From: Oscillospiraceae bacterium
GTDB lineage: Bacteria; Bacillota; Clostridia; Oscillospirales; Ruminococcaceae
Length of the DNA: 8,936 nt
Direction: 5' to 3'
Assembly (NCBI GenBank): GCA_900762805.1
Contig: CAAFHY010000137.1
Span: forward strand, 1 to 8,936
In this document: piece by piece, positions 1 to 6,893 of the stretch
Layout: each line of letters opens with the position of its first letter
How positions within the stretch are numbered: the stretch's first letter is position 1
Program-made: the position numbers and the translations under genes
The notes under the pieces: generated by a model
What the model was told of the DNA's origin: nothing
Seen by the model: only the letters and a program-made list of their open reading frames with translations
Databases searched by the model: none

Positions 1-162
1 GGCCGTCCTGCCTGATTCCGGTATTATAATTCAGCGCGGCATACCGGCATCGGTTCGGTGTACAAGGCGTTCAAGCCGACCGGCTCCTGCGGCAGCGAAA
101 AGACAGCTGCCGGCGCCGCCGCAGTCCCCGCTCATGCGGGACGCTCCCCGCACAAACGGCGC

Positions 163-194
163 CGGGCGGCGCGGCCATCCGACCGCGCCGCCCG
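163..194 (-). terminator. Possible terminator stem-loop downstream of malQ
   Basis: A perfect 12-bp GC-rich inverted repeat (arms 163-174 and 183-194, 8-base loop) lies about 87 bases past the malQ stop. Read on the minus strand it is followed by GCGCCGTTTGTG, so the U-tract is poor. A second small hairpin (135-140 with 147-152) follows it. It is the best candidate for the end of the sugar operon. Nothing else in 1-281 looks like a gene. A TATAAT-like palindrome at 23-30 has no -35 partner on either strand. Confidence 0.4.
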
Positions 195-281
195 ACGCAT
201 TACAAAGGCTCCCATCGGAAGCGGACAAGGAGAATATCCGCCCCCTATCCGGCCGCACGGCGCAGAAGCGCGCACAGCCGG

Positions 282-1805
282 TCAGTTGTTTTCTTTGGCT
301 GCTCCGGCCGGCTCACGCTGGCAGCGGCCGTACAGCTCGGTGATATGCCGCAGCTTTTCGGCCAGCGCCGCGCCCGCCTCGCCCGGAAGCATGCGCCAGC
401 GCCAGTTGCCGGCCGGCGTGCCGGGGACATTCATACGGTGCCCGGCGCCGAGACCGAGATAGTCCTGCATCTGCGCGATGAACAGCCTTGTGACGCTGCC
501 CATGCCGCCGCGGATAACGCCCCAGTTGAAGCCCTCGCGCTCATTGAGACCAAGGTACTCGCCGCAGTAGGCGATATCCTCCGGGGCGGCCTCCTCCTTC
601 CAGAGCATGAGCGGGCTGTTGTCATGCGTTCCGGTGTAGCAGATGCTGTTTTCGCTGTAGGCGTGCGGCAGGTAGCTGCTGGTGTCGCGCGCGTCAAAGG
701 CGAATTCCAGCACCTTCATGCCGGGCCAGCCGGAATCCTGAAGCAGCTGTGCCACCGTCGGCGTGGGATAGCCGAGATCCTCGGCAATGTACTCCACATC
801 GCTGAACCAGTCGTTGAGCACACGCACCAGCTTCATGCCGGGGCCGCGCCGCCACACGCCGTTTTTGGCTGTTTTCTCGCCGTAGGGCACCGCCCAATAG
901 CTGTCGAAGCCGCGGAAATGATCGATGCGGATGACGTCGTACAGCCTGCGGGCGCCGTCGATACGGCGGATCCACCAGCCGAAGCCGTCCCGCTCCATGG
1001 CGCCCCAATCATAGAGGGGCGTGCCCCAGAGCTGGCCGTCCGCGGCAAAATAATCGGGCGGCACGCCGCTGACGTCGGTAGGCAGGCGCTGCTCGTCAAG
1101 CTGGAAAAACGCCGGCTCCGACCAGACGTCGGCGCTGTCGAGCGGAACGTAGATGGGCAGGTCACCGATGATCCGGATATCGAGACCGTGGATATAGGCC
1201 TTGAGCGCGTTCCACTGGCGATAGAACAGGAATTGCAGGTAGGTATAGAAATCGACGTCGTCCCGCAGCTCACGGCGGTAGCGCTCCAGCACCTCGCCGC
1301 TCCGGCGCAGACGGATGTCGGCATCGGGCCAGTCGATCCACGAGGCCATGCCGAAGTGCTGCTTGACGGCCATATACAATGCGTAGTCGCCGAGCCAGCC
1401 GGCATTCTGGGCGCAGAAGGCCGAAACGGCGTCGGCATCGCGCTGCCAGCCGCGTTCATACGCCTTGCGCAGCACGCGGAAGCGGCTCTGATAAATGCGG
1501 CTGTAATCGACATAGCGCGGGTCGCTGCCCCAGCGGCAGGACGATACCTCGCGTTTTTTGAGAAGCCCGTCCTCAACCAGCAGGTCGAGGTCGATAAAAT
1601 AGGGGTTGCCGGCGTAGACAGAAAAGCACTGGTAGGGGCTGTCGCCATAGCTGGTCGGCCCCAGCGGAAGCATCTGCCAGAAATGCTGGCCGGCGGCATG
1701 AAGAAAATCGGCAAATTCATAGGCAGCTTTTCCCAGCGTACCGATGCCGTAGGGCGAGGGTAGCGAGGAAACGGCCATCAGAATACCGGATGAACGCTTG
1801 AACAT
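282..1805 (-). CDS. malQ: 4-alpha-glucanotransferase (amylomaltase, GH77)
   Basis: This 507-residue cytoplasmic enzyme transfers alpha-1,4-glucan segments between maltodextrins, releasing glucose and longer chains, and is the catabolic step after maltodextrin import. The length is usual for bacterial GH77. The start carries the typical GILM..SSLPSPYGIGTLG and W.LPLGPT..GDSPYQ segments (about residues 7-60). The catalytic residues are visible: nucleophile Asp295 in RIDHFRGF, acid/base Glu342 in AEDLGYPTP and the stabilising Asp395 in GTHDN. These match the conserved GH77 triad. The C-terminal PGT..GNWRWRM motif (461-472) is also present. The start ATG gives the family N-terminus; the upstream ribosome binding site is only a weak AGAGAAGAGAG stretch. 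It lies 27 bases after the malG-like stop and is the last gene of the operon. A long plus-strand open frame opposite it is a GC-codon shadow. Confidence 0.97.
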   Translation of the reverse strand: MFKRSSGILMAVSSLPSPYGIGTLGKAAYEFADFLHAAGQHFWQMLPLGPTSYGDSPYQCFSVYAGNPYFIDLDLLVEDGLLKKREVSSCRWGSDPRYVDYSRIYQSRFRVLRKAYERGWQRDADAVSAFCAQNAGWLGDYALYMAVKQHFGMASWIDWPDADIRLRRSGEVLERYRRELRDDVDFYTYLQFLFYRQWNALKAYIHGLDIRIIGDLPIYVPLDSADVWSEPAFFQLDEQRLPTDVSGVPPDYFAADGQLWGTPLYDWGAMERDGFGWWIRRIDGARRLYDVIRIDHFRGFDSYWAVPYGEKTAKNGVWRRGPGMKLVRVLNDWFSDVEYIAEDLGYPTPTVAQLLQDSGWPGMKVLEFAFDARDTSSYLPHAYSENSICYTGTHDNSPLMLWKEEAAPEDIAYCGEYLGLNEREGFNWGVIRGGMGSVTRLFIAQMQDYLGLGAGHRMNVPGTPAGNWRWRMLPGEAGAALAEKLRHITELYGRCQREPAGAAKENN

Positions 1806-1832
1806 GAAAGAACTCTCTTCTCTATTTCTATT

Positions 1833-2675
1833 TTAACCCTTGACGGCACCGGCTGCCACGCCCTTGATGATGTATTTCTGGCAGATCAGGTAGAAAACGA
1901 TGACCGGGATGATGCTCATCAGGATGAGCGCCATGGTGGCGCCCATATCGACCGAGCCGTAACTGCCCTTGAGGTACTGGATATGGATGGGGATGGTCCG
2001 GTACTTGGTGATGTCGAGCACCAGATACGGCAGCAGATAGTCATTCCACACCCACATGATCTCCAGCACGCCGACCGAGATCATGGTCGGCTTGAGCATG
2101 GGCAATACCACGAGGAAGAAGGTCTGAAGCGGGCCGCAGCCGTCGATGACGGCGGCCTCCTCTATCTCAAGCGGTATCGACTTGACAAAGCCGGCGAACA
2201 TGAATACGGCCAACCCCGCGCCGAAGCCGAGGTAGATGACGGGAATGGTCCAGGGCGTGTCGAGGTGCAGCTTGTTGGCCGTGCGGGCCAGCGTGAACAT
2301 GACCATCTGGAACGGCACCACCATCGAGAAGACACAGAGGTAGTAAACGATCTTACTGAACAGGCTGCCGACGCGCGACACATACCACGCCGCCATCGAG
2401 GTGCAGACGAGGATGAGCAGCGACGACACCACCGTGATAAAGGTGCTGTAGAGGGCCGACTTCAGGAAAGGAAAGTTGCCGAAGGTCATGCCCTTGATGA
2501 AGTTGCTCCAGCCGGAGAAGGTCTCGCTGTTCGGCAGAGCAAAGGCATCGGTGCTGACGGCGGCATTGGTTTTGAAGGCGTTGTAGCCCACGATGATGAT
2601 GGGCATGACATACATAAGGCAGATAATGGCAAAGACAATGGTCAATGCCGTCTTTTTGTGCTTTTGCTTTTTCAT
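1833..2675 (-). CDS. Carbohydrate ABC transporter permease, MalG-like (CUT1)
   Basis: This 280-residue integral membrane protein is one half of the sugar channel. It has about six hydrophobic segments (roughly 9-31, 74-98, 107-130, 143-163, 186-206, 245-267). The cytoplasmic EAA loop that docks on the ATPase reads EEAAVIDG.GP...F..VVLPMLKP (about 172-196), with Glu173-Ala-Ala and Gly179 as key residues. The C-terminus is short and charged, as in MalG-type subunits. The start overlaps the previous permease stop in a TAATG junction, behind a strong AAGGAGGT, so translation is probably coupled and subunits made in equal amounts. The CUT1 family handles di- and oligosaccharides. An alpha-glucan substrate is inferred from neighbouring malQ, and other glycosides are possible. 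Confidence 0.95.
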   Translation of the reverse strand: MKKQKHKKTALTIVFAIICLMYVMPIIIVGYNAFKTNAAVSTDAFALPNSETFSGWSNFIKGMTFGNFPFLKSALYSTFITVVSSLLILVCTSMAAWYVSRVGSLFSKIVYYLCVFSMVVPFQMVMFTLARTANKLHLDTPWTIPVIYLGFGAGLAVFMFAGFVKSIPLEIEEAAVIDGCGPLQTFFLVVLPMLKPTMISVGVLEIMWVWNDYLLPYLVLDITKYRTIPIHIQYLKGSYGSVDMGATMALILMSIIPVIVFYLICQKYIIKGVAAGAVKG

Positions 2676-3598
2676 TACTGCTGGACCTCCTTTTTCCGGG
2701 TCGATTGCAGCTGGAGCAGGCCGATGACCGCCACCAGCAGGAAGAAAACGACCGCCTTGGCCTGTCCGACGCCGCGGTTCCTGCCGCCGCCGGAGTAGAA
2801 GGCGCTGTAAATGTTGAGCGCCAGCATCTCGGTCTTTTTAACAACATCGCCGTTGGCCAGCTGCTCGAAGGGGCGGCCCTCCGTCAGGGCAAGGTTCTGG
2901 TCGAACAGCTTGAAGCCGTTGACCAGCGACAGGAACATGCAGATGGTGAAGGAGCTCATCATATTGGGAATGGTGATGTTCCACAGCGTCTGCCACGGGG
3001 TGGCGCCGTCGATGCGGGCGGCCTCCATCATGTCCTCCGGGATGGCCTGCAGGCCGGCGATATAGATGATCATCATATAGCCTATCTGCTGCCAGCAGAG
3101 CAGGATGACCAGCCCCCAGAAGCCGTAGGTGCTGTTGAGCAGGATCGAGGTGCCGTAGCGCACAAGGATGGCGTCAAAGATGGTTGACCAGATGTAGCCC
3201 AGCACGATACCGCCGATGAGGTTGGGCATGAAGAAAACGGTGCGGAACAGATTGCTTCCCTTGATGCCCTTGGTCAGGAAATAGGCTGTGACAAAGGCCA
3301 GCACGTTGATGAGGATCATCGTGACGACGGCAAAGACCGCCGTGAAACAGAAGGCATGGACAAAGCTGTCGTCCGAAAAGGCCTTGATATAGTTCTGGAA
3401 GCCGATCCATGTCCACTGGCTCGTCACCTTGAAGCTGGTGAAGGACAAGAACGCACCCTTGAAAAACGGATATAAAAATCCGATGCAGAAGGCCGCAAAG
3501 GTGGGCAGCAGGAACAGCCATGCCATGCGCTGGATGGGCCGTCGGACAAGGCGGCTGTTGAGCGCAGCCGGGTCCCGTTTGACTGCAATACGTTTCAT
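2675..3598 (-). CDS. Carbohydrate ABC transporter permease, MalF-like (CUT1)
   Basis: This 307-residue membrane protein is the partner channel subunit of the downstream permease. Its basic cytoplasmic N-terminus leads into the first membrane span at about 26-48. Further spans are near 82-108, 118-140, 158-182, 212-231 and 281-298. The EAA loop is MMEAARIDGATPWQ...ITIPNM (about 190-213), with Glu192-Ala-Ala and Gly198. The frame stays open for 62 more codons upstream, but that part is proline- and arginine-rich and unlike any permease. The Met at 3598 sits seven bases after AGGAG, so I use this start. The protein lacks the extra N-terminal spans and large periplasmic loop of enterobacterial MalF, as is normal for Gram-positive CUT1 permeases. 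A glycine-rich GGGRNRG stretch (270-276) precedes the last span. Confidence 0.95.
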   Translation of the reverse strand: MKRIAVKRDPAALNSRLVRRPIQRMAWLFLLPTFAAFCIGFLYPFFKGAFLSFTSFKVTSQWTWIGFQNYIKAFSDDSFVHAFCFTAVFAVVTMILINVLAFVTAYFLTKGIKGSNLFRTVFFMPNLIGGIVLGYIWSTIFDAILVRYGTSILLNSTYGFWGLVILLCWQQIGYMMIIYIAGLQAIPEDMMEAARIDGATPWQTLWNITIPNMMSSFTICMFLSLVNGFKLFDQNLALTEGRPFEQLANGDVVKKTEMLALNIYSAFYSGGGRNRGVGQAKAVVFFLLVAVIGLLQLQSTRKKEVQQ

Positions 3599-3605
3599 TC
3601 TCTCA

Positions 3606-3610
3606 CTCCT
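3606..3610 (-). promoter_or_regulatory. Ribosome binding site fixing the malF-like start
   Basis: AGGAG on the minus strand, within CAGGAGTGAGAGA, lies seven bases before the ATG at 3598. It argues against the longer in-frame start at 3784, which has no permease-like sequence behind it. Confidence 0.85.
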
Positions 3611-4083
3611 GTTCTGAAAATTGATTTTTTCTGTGCCGGTAAACGAATGGTTCGATCGATCCGAAGCCGCCGGCCCGACGGGGCGGCACGGCTGCGGCTG
3701 CGAACGGCGCGGGGCGGGCGGACCTTTCCGGCCCTCCGGCGGTTTTCCCCTGCCGGGAAGCAGGACGGACATTCTGAGCGGCATATTCTGTTTTGCCGGT
3801 CCGAAAATGCTCGGCCGTCAGACGGCCAAGCCCTTTCGGCTGGACAAAAGGGAATGGAGCGGCCCGCCATTTTCCGGCGGCGACAGTTTAATACCGAAGC
3901 GGGGCCGCAGACTGCCGGCGCGGCTCTGCCCGGCTCCCGTTCGAAAGGACAGGTGCGGCTCTGCCGGCGCGGCCAGGCGCTGAGGCGGTGAACGGCGCAG
4001 CGAGCGTGTGGTCACAGGACTCGGTTCTCAAAAAATGAGGCGTTCGCCCTGCCGGCGGCGCGCTCTGCCGGCCGCTTATCAGG

Positions 4084-4117
4084 CGCAGGGGGCGGGCGTA
4101 TCCGCCCGCCCCCTGCG
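4084..4117 (-). terminator. 15-bp perfect stem-loop after the binding-protein gene
   Basis: The arms 4084-4098 and 4103-4117 pair perfectly, with a 4-base loop. In minus-strand transcripts it lies about 40 bases past the binding-protein stop. It lacks a U-tract on that strand; the T-rich tail (TTTGCTTTTT) is on the plus-strand side. It may act as a partial terminator or an mRNA-protecting stem that keeps binding-protein message above permease message, as known for the malE-malF region of enterobacteria. A terminator for plus-strand antisense transcription is the alternative. Confidence 0.5.
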
Positions 4118-4156
4118 TTTGCTTTTTGCTATTTCCCGATACGGGAGGCTCACAGC

Positions 4157-5440
4157 TTAGTTGTGATCCTTGGCATACTGGGTGGCCCAGCCCTCGACAA
4201 AGGCGGTCTGGACAGCGGCCCAGTCGCCGGTGCCAGTGCTGTACTTGCCAAGCGCATCGACGACGGCAGCGCGCCAATCGTCAACAGCAGGCGTCCAGTT
4301 GAAGGCCCAGGTGACAACGTAATTGCCGGCGGCGGTGTATTCGTTGGCAGCGGCAAAGAACACGTTCTCAGGGGTCTTGGCATTCTTGAACGGGCAGGGG
4401 CCGAATTCCTTGGCCATCATGGTGGTGCCCTCGTCCGAGGTGACGACCCACTTCATGAAAGCAAGGGTGGCTTCAATGTCTTCCTTGGCGGCGTTCTTGT
4501 TGACAGCCCAGCAGTTCTCGGTACCGCAGCACAGGCCGGCCTTCTCCTCGCCGTCCACACCGCAGTAGATGGGGATCATGGCAAGATTTTCGGGCTTCAT
4601 GGCGTACTTGTCGGCAGCCGTCAGAGCGCTGTATTCCCAAGAGCCGTTATGGAAGAAGACGGCCTTGCCCTGACCAAACTCGGCCTCGGCCTGCTCGCCG
4701 GTGGCGGTCAGCAGGGCGGCGCCGGTGGTGGCGGTGTCGGTGATGTAGAGATCCCAGATCTTCTTGAAGTTCTCAAGATAGGTGCCCTTGATGGTGGCGG
4801 GCTGCTCGGTCACGTTGTCATCGCGGAACTCATAGTAGAGCGGCATATTGGCCAGATGGCCGGAGAAACGCCAGCTGGAGCTGCCGTCGAGACCGGCGGA
4901 GGTGAAGGCGTCAAAGCCAAGCTCAGCAGCGCGGGCATGGATATCATCGGCGACCTTTTTCAGGCTGTCAAAATTGGTGATGTCGGTCAGCTCATAGCCG
5001 GCCTTCTTCAGCAGCTCGGTATTGACGATGATGCCATAGGCCTCATAGCAGTAGCCGATGGAGACGGTCTCGCCCTTGTCGTTCTTCAGGTTGAAGTCAT
5101 AGGTGGTCATCTCGTTGTAAACATCGGTGCCTTCAAGGTTGTAGCAGAACTCGCCGTAGGTGTTGACAGCGCCGACATTGCCGACCTGGAACATCGTGGG
5201 CGGTGCATCGGTATCGAGCTGAGCCAGCAGGGTCTTGTCGTAGTCGCCGGAGGCGGCAGTGACAACCTTGACCTCCACGCCGGTCTGCTCGGTGTACTTT
5301 TTGGCCAGTTCCTGCCAAGCAGCATCAGCTTCGGGCTTGAAGTTCAGATAATAAACTTTGCCCTTCTTCTCGGTCTCGCCGCAGGCTACCAGAGACAGGA
5401 CCAGCAGCAGCGCAAGAGCCAGTGCAAGAAACTTTTTCAT
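4157..5440 (-). CDS. Sugar ABC transporter solute-binding lipoprotein (MalE-like)
   Basis: This 427-residue protein captures the sugar outside the cell and delivers it to the two permeases encoded downstream. A lipoprotein signal is clear: Lys2-Lys3, a hydrophobic stretch and the lipobox Leu-Val-Ala-Cys ending at Cys20, so the mature protein is lipid-anchored. The body fits the family 1 extracellular solute-binding fold: strand and helix (YYLNFKPEADAAWQELAKKY, 30-49), the GDYDKTLLAQLDTDAPPTMF segment (65-84), YGIIVN (135-140) for the lobe crossover, and FHNGSWEY (263-270). Several tryptophans (190, 268, 379, 382, 389) could stack on sugar rings. Seven further cysteines (99, 131, 293, 304, 305, 310, 349) are many for this family. 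The frame is open upstream to 5641, but the signal peptide and GAGGAG seven bases upstream fix the start at 5440. Confidence 0.95.
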   Translation of the reverse strand: MKKFLALALALLLVLSLVACGETEKKGKVYYLNFKPEADAAWQELAKKYTEQTGVEVKVVTAASGDYDKTLLAQLDTDAPPTMFQVGNVGAVNTYGEFCYNLEGTDVYNEMTTYDFNLKNDKGETVSIGYCYEAYGIIVNTELLKKAGYELTDITNFDSLKKVADDIHARAAELGFDAFTSAGLDGSSSWRFSGHLANMPLYYEFRDDNVTEQPATIKGTYLENFKKIWDLYITDTATTGAALLTATGEQAEAEFGQGKAVFFHNGSWEYSALTAADKYAMKPENLAMIPIYCGVDGEEKAGLCCGTENCWAVNKNAAKEDIEATLAFMKWVVTSDEGTTMMAKEFGPCPFKNAKTPENVFFAAANEYTAAGNYVVTWAFNWTPAVDDWRAAVVDALGKYSTGTGDWAAVQTAFVEGWATQYAKDHN

Positions 5441-5447
5441 CTTTTTA

Positions 5448-5453
5448 CTCCTC
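5448..5453 (-). promoter_or_regulatory. Ribosome binding site fixing the malE-like start
   Basis: GAGGAG on the minus strand, seven bases before the ATG at 5440. It sets the start at the lipoprotein signal peptide. Confidence 0.88.
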
Positions 5454-5459
5454 AAAAAA

Positions 5460-5488
5460 TTTATATTTTCACATCGTTTCGATGCAAA
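5460..5488 (-). promoter_or_regulatory. Candidate promoter of the malE-like gene with operator dyad
   Basis: On the minus strand, TTTGCA (5483-5488) and TATAAA (5460-5465) are 17 bases apart. Transcription would begin near 5453, giving a very short leader that barely includes the ribosome binding site, which weakens the call. A dyad CATCG-TTT-CGATG (5472-5484) fills most of the spacer and touches the -35 box, a position where a repressor would block polymerase. Its centre differs from the AACGTT operators upstream of lacI, so it may be bound by a different factor. If this promoter is false, the gene is read through from the lacI-type promoter. Confidence 0.45.
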
Positions 5489-5615
5489 AACCCTGATAAA
5501 CGGCCGGCGGCGCTTTTGCGGGACGCGCGGCGGCTGTCCCCGCGCCTGCTTGCCCGTGCAGCCGTCCTTCGCCTGCTCCGCGGCGGAGAGCGCCGCTTTT
5601 CCGGCTGTCCCGACG

Positions 5616-6629
5616 CTACCGCAGCGCACGCACCGAAGCACCCTTGCGCAGCTCGGCGCACAGTGTCTCGTGCCGCTTGCCGCTGCGCCCCTCGATCATG
5701 TCGAGCAGCATTTCGGCGCTGCAGCGGCCCATTTCGTCCATCGGCTGACAAAAGGTGGTCAGCGGCGGATCAATGTAGGCGGTCAGCTCGATGCCGTCAA
5801 TGGCGATGACCGAGCAATCCTCCGGGATGCGGCGGCCGGCGTCCCACAGGGCGCGCATGGCGCCGACGGCCATATTGTCGGAAATGGCAAAAACGGCGGA
5901 AAAATCGACGCCGCGGGCCAGCGCAATACGCATGACCTCGTAAGCGGCCTTGATATCATAGACACCGCTGCACAGCACCAGCTCCGGGTCAAAGGGGATG
6001 CCGTTCTTTTCGAGCGCCTGTATGTAGCCCTGATAGCGGAGCTGACTGATCGAGCGGTCCTCCACCTCGGAGATGAGCGCCGCGATGCGGCGGTGGCCGC
6101 AGTCGATGAGCCGCTGCACGACCTGCTGGGCCGTTTCCCGGTCGGCGATCGAAACGCTGGCATATTCCCACGGCTGAAGCGTGCCGTATTGGTTGGAAAA
6201 AGCGCAGCAGACGAAGGGCACGTTGAGCAGCTTCAGATCCTCGGCCGTATAATCATATCGTCCGCCCAGGAAGATGATGCCGAGCAGGCGCTTTTCGCGC
6301 TCCATCATGGCGCCGCGGGGCAGCTCATCCTCGCTGTCGGATATCTGCTGCATGACCATCGTGTAGCCGCGGCCGGTGATGGCCTTTTCAATGGCGTGGA
6401 TGATGTCGGTATAGAAGGGGTTGCCGATGCCGCGCACCACCAGCCCGATAGCGTCCGACTTGGTCCTGACCAGGTCACGGGCCGAATTGTTGGGGATATA
6501 ATTGCTGCGCCGGATGACCTCGCGTACCTTCTGCCGGTTTTTCTCGCTGACATCGGGATGATCGTTCAGAACGCGCGATACGGTGCTGACGCTCACGCCG
6601 CTCAAGCGGGCGATATCCTTGATGGTCAC
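5616..6629 (-). CDS. LacI-family transcriptional regulator
   Basis: This 337-residue DNA-binding repressor is of normal family length. The N-terminal helix-turn-helix is textbook (TIKDIARLSGVSVSTVSRVLN, residues 2-22). It is followed by the hinge region with PNNSARDLVRTKS (46-58) and the periplasmic-binding-protein-like effector domain, which begins IGLVVRGIGNPFYTDII and contains AVFAISDNMAVGAMRAL and SVIAIDGIELTAYIDPPLTT. It starts with GTG, because only this position gives the conserved TIKDIA start; AAAGGGG lies about nine bases upstream. It is the first gene after the promoter and twin operators at 6666-6754, and lies 175 bases before the malE-like gene. It probably senses an imported sugar, represses the operon and its own transcription. 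The effector cannot be read from sequence. Confidence 0.94.
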   Translation of the reverse strand: MTIKDIARLSGVSVSTVSRVLNDHPDVSEKNRQKVREVIRRSNYIPNNSARDLVRTKSDAIGLVVRGIGNPFYTDIIHAIEKAITGRGYTMVMQQISDSEDELPRGAMMEREKRLLGIIFLGGRYDYTAEDLKLLNVPFVCCAFSNQYGTLQPWEYASVSIADRETAQQVVQRLIDCGHRRIAALISEVEDRSISQLRYQGYIQALEKNGIPFDPELVLCSGVYDIKAAYEVMRIALARGVDFSAVFAISDNMAVGAMRALWDAGRRIPEDCSVIAIDGIELTAYIDPPLTTFCQPMDEMGRCSAEMLLDMIEGRSGKRHETLCAELRKGASVRALR

Positions 6630-6665
6630 AGGGCGGCACCCCTTTCGTGCGGGTCTTGCGGGAAA

Positions 6666-6681
6666 TTGGTAACGTTCCCAG
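6666..6681. promoter_or_regulatory. LacI/CcpA-type operator, copy 1
   Basis: TTGGTAACGTTCCCAG is an imperfect dyad centred on AACGTT, in the lacI leader. It nearly repeats copy 2, 30 bp away (about three helical turns), so two dimers would sit on the same face. It also resembles the catabolite element (cre) TGNNARCGNWWWCA. Confidence 0.75.
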
Positions 6682-6695
6682 CTGAAAATATTTGG

Positions 6696-6711
6696 CTGGT
6701 AACGTTTCCAG
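6696..6711. promoter_or_regulatory. LacI/CcpA-type operator, copy 2
   Basis: CTGGTAACGTTTCCAG is symmetrical at 7 of 8 base pairs and lies a few bases past the predicted transcription start, the classic place for a repressor. It fits the cre consensus at all but one core position, so CcpA binding is an alternative or addition to autoregulation. Confidence 0.8.
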
Positions 6712-6724
6712 TTTCAACGCTTAT

Positions 6725-6754
6725 ATAATAACACGCCGGAATCCGAAAAGTCAA
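6725..6754 (-). promoter_or_regulatory. Promoter of the lacI-type regulator (and probably the operon)
   Basis: On the minus strand, TTGACT (6749-6754) is followed after 18 bases by TATTAT (6725-6730), with TG-T before it as an extended -10 element. Transcription would begin near 6718, leaving a leader of about 90 bases with both operators in it. This is the best promoter seen upstream of the sugar operon. Confidence 0.75.
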
Positions 6755-6773
6755 TTGATTTTATGTTTTTTTT

Positions 6774-6893
6774 GTGAAATTTGGTTATTATGCCGAAGGC
6801 GCGATTCGTCAATTTATACAAAATCCGATTTAGCATTTTGACGAATCGCTTTTTCGTTATTTTGACGAAAAATTTTTCCGTCATTCTGACGAA
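6774..6893. repeat. Array of five diverged 24-bp units with internal dyads
   Basis: Five head-to-tail units start at 6774, 6798, 6822, 6846 and 6870. TGACGAA recurs exactly 24 bp apart at 6839, 6863 and 6887. Compared with the 6846 unit, the 6774, 6822 and 6870 units match at about 16, 14 and 17 of 24 positions; the 6798 unit mostly keeps the left half TTCGTCA. The idealised unit is a 17-bp dyad TTCGTCA-N3-TGACGAA. The first two perfect half-sites also form a 12-bp inverted repeat (6801-6812 with 6838-6849). The array is AT-rich, ends 20 bp upstream of the -35 box of the lacI-type promoter, and codes for nothing. I read it as a cluster of protein-binding sites; function is inference. Confidence 0.65.

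Larger units (their letters stand above)
3599..4156. other. 558-base gap between binding-protein and permease genes
   Basis: No credible gene is visible here on either strand; the open frames are arginine/proline/glycine-rich and without a family match I recognise. The gap contains the 15-bp stem-loop described separately, a short palindrome (3813-3827, GGCCGTC-A-GACGGCC), small hairpins at 4132-4144 and 3829-3841, and an exact 13-base direct repeat CTGCCGGCGCGGC at 3912-3924 and 3961-3973, with related CTGCCGGC copies near 4049 and 4064. I found no convincing promoter for the permease genes. The nearest is a TATTAA on the minus strand near 3888-3893 with no good -35 box. The permeases may therefore depend on read-through from the binding-protein gene. 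Confidence 0.6.

Noticed and set aside
18..47. Inverted repeat CCGGTAT (18-24) with ATACCGG (41-47) around a TATAAT-like sequence near the left edge.
   Set aside because: No -35 box fits on either strand and the next gene is outside the window, so a promoter or operator call is not supportable.
345..1763. A 472-codon plus-strand open frame opposite malQ.
   Set aside because: It is antisense to a clear GH77 enzyme with all catalytic residues. Its translation is alanine- and valine-rich and resembles no family; GC-rich coding often opens such frames.
3599..3784. A 62-residue N-terminal extension of the MalF-like permease.
   Set aside because: It is proline/arginine-rich and unlike any permease, while AGGAG sits at ideal distance before the Met at 3598.
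5580..5600. Hairpin GCGGCG-GAGAG-CGCCGC with TTTT on the plus side, as a terminator of the regulator gene.
   Set aside because: On the minus strand, where the regulator is transcribed, no U-tract follows it; no plus-strand gene ends here.
5441..5641. A 67-residue N-terminal extension of the binding lipoprotein.
   Set aside because: It would bury the lipoprotein signal peptide inside the protein and overlap the regulator gene; GAGGAG marks the internal Met.
4163..5809. A 548-codon plus-strand open frame opposite the binding-protein gene and the end of the regulator gene.
   Set aside because: It crosses two well-supported minus-strand genes and a promoter, and its composition is that of a GC shadow frame with no ribosome binding site of note.
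6774..6893. CRISPR array interpretation of the 24-bp units.
   Set aside because: The units are contiguous, diverged and without unique spacers of constant length; no cas genes are present.
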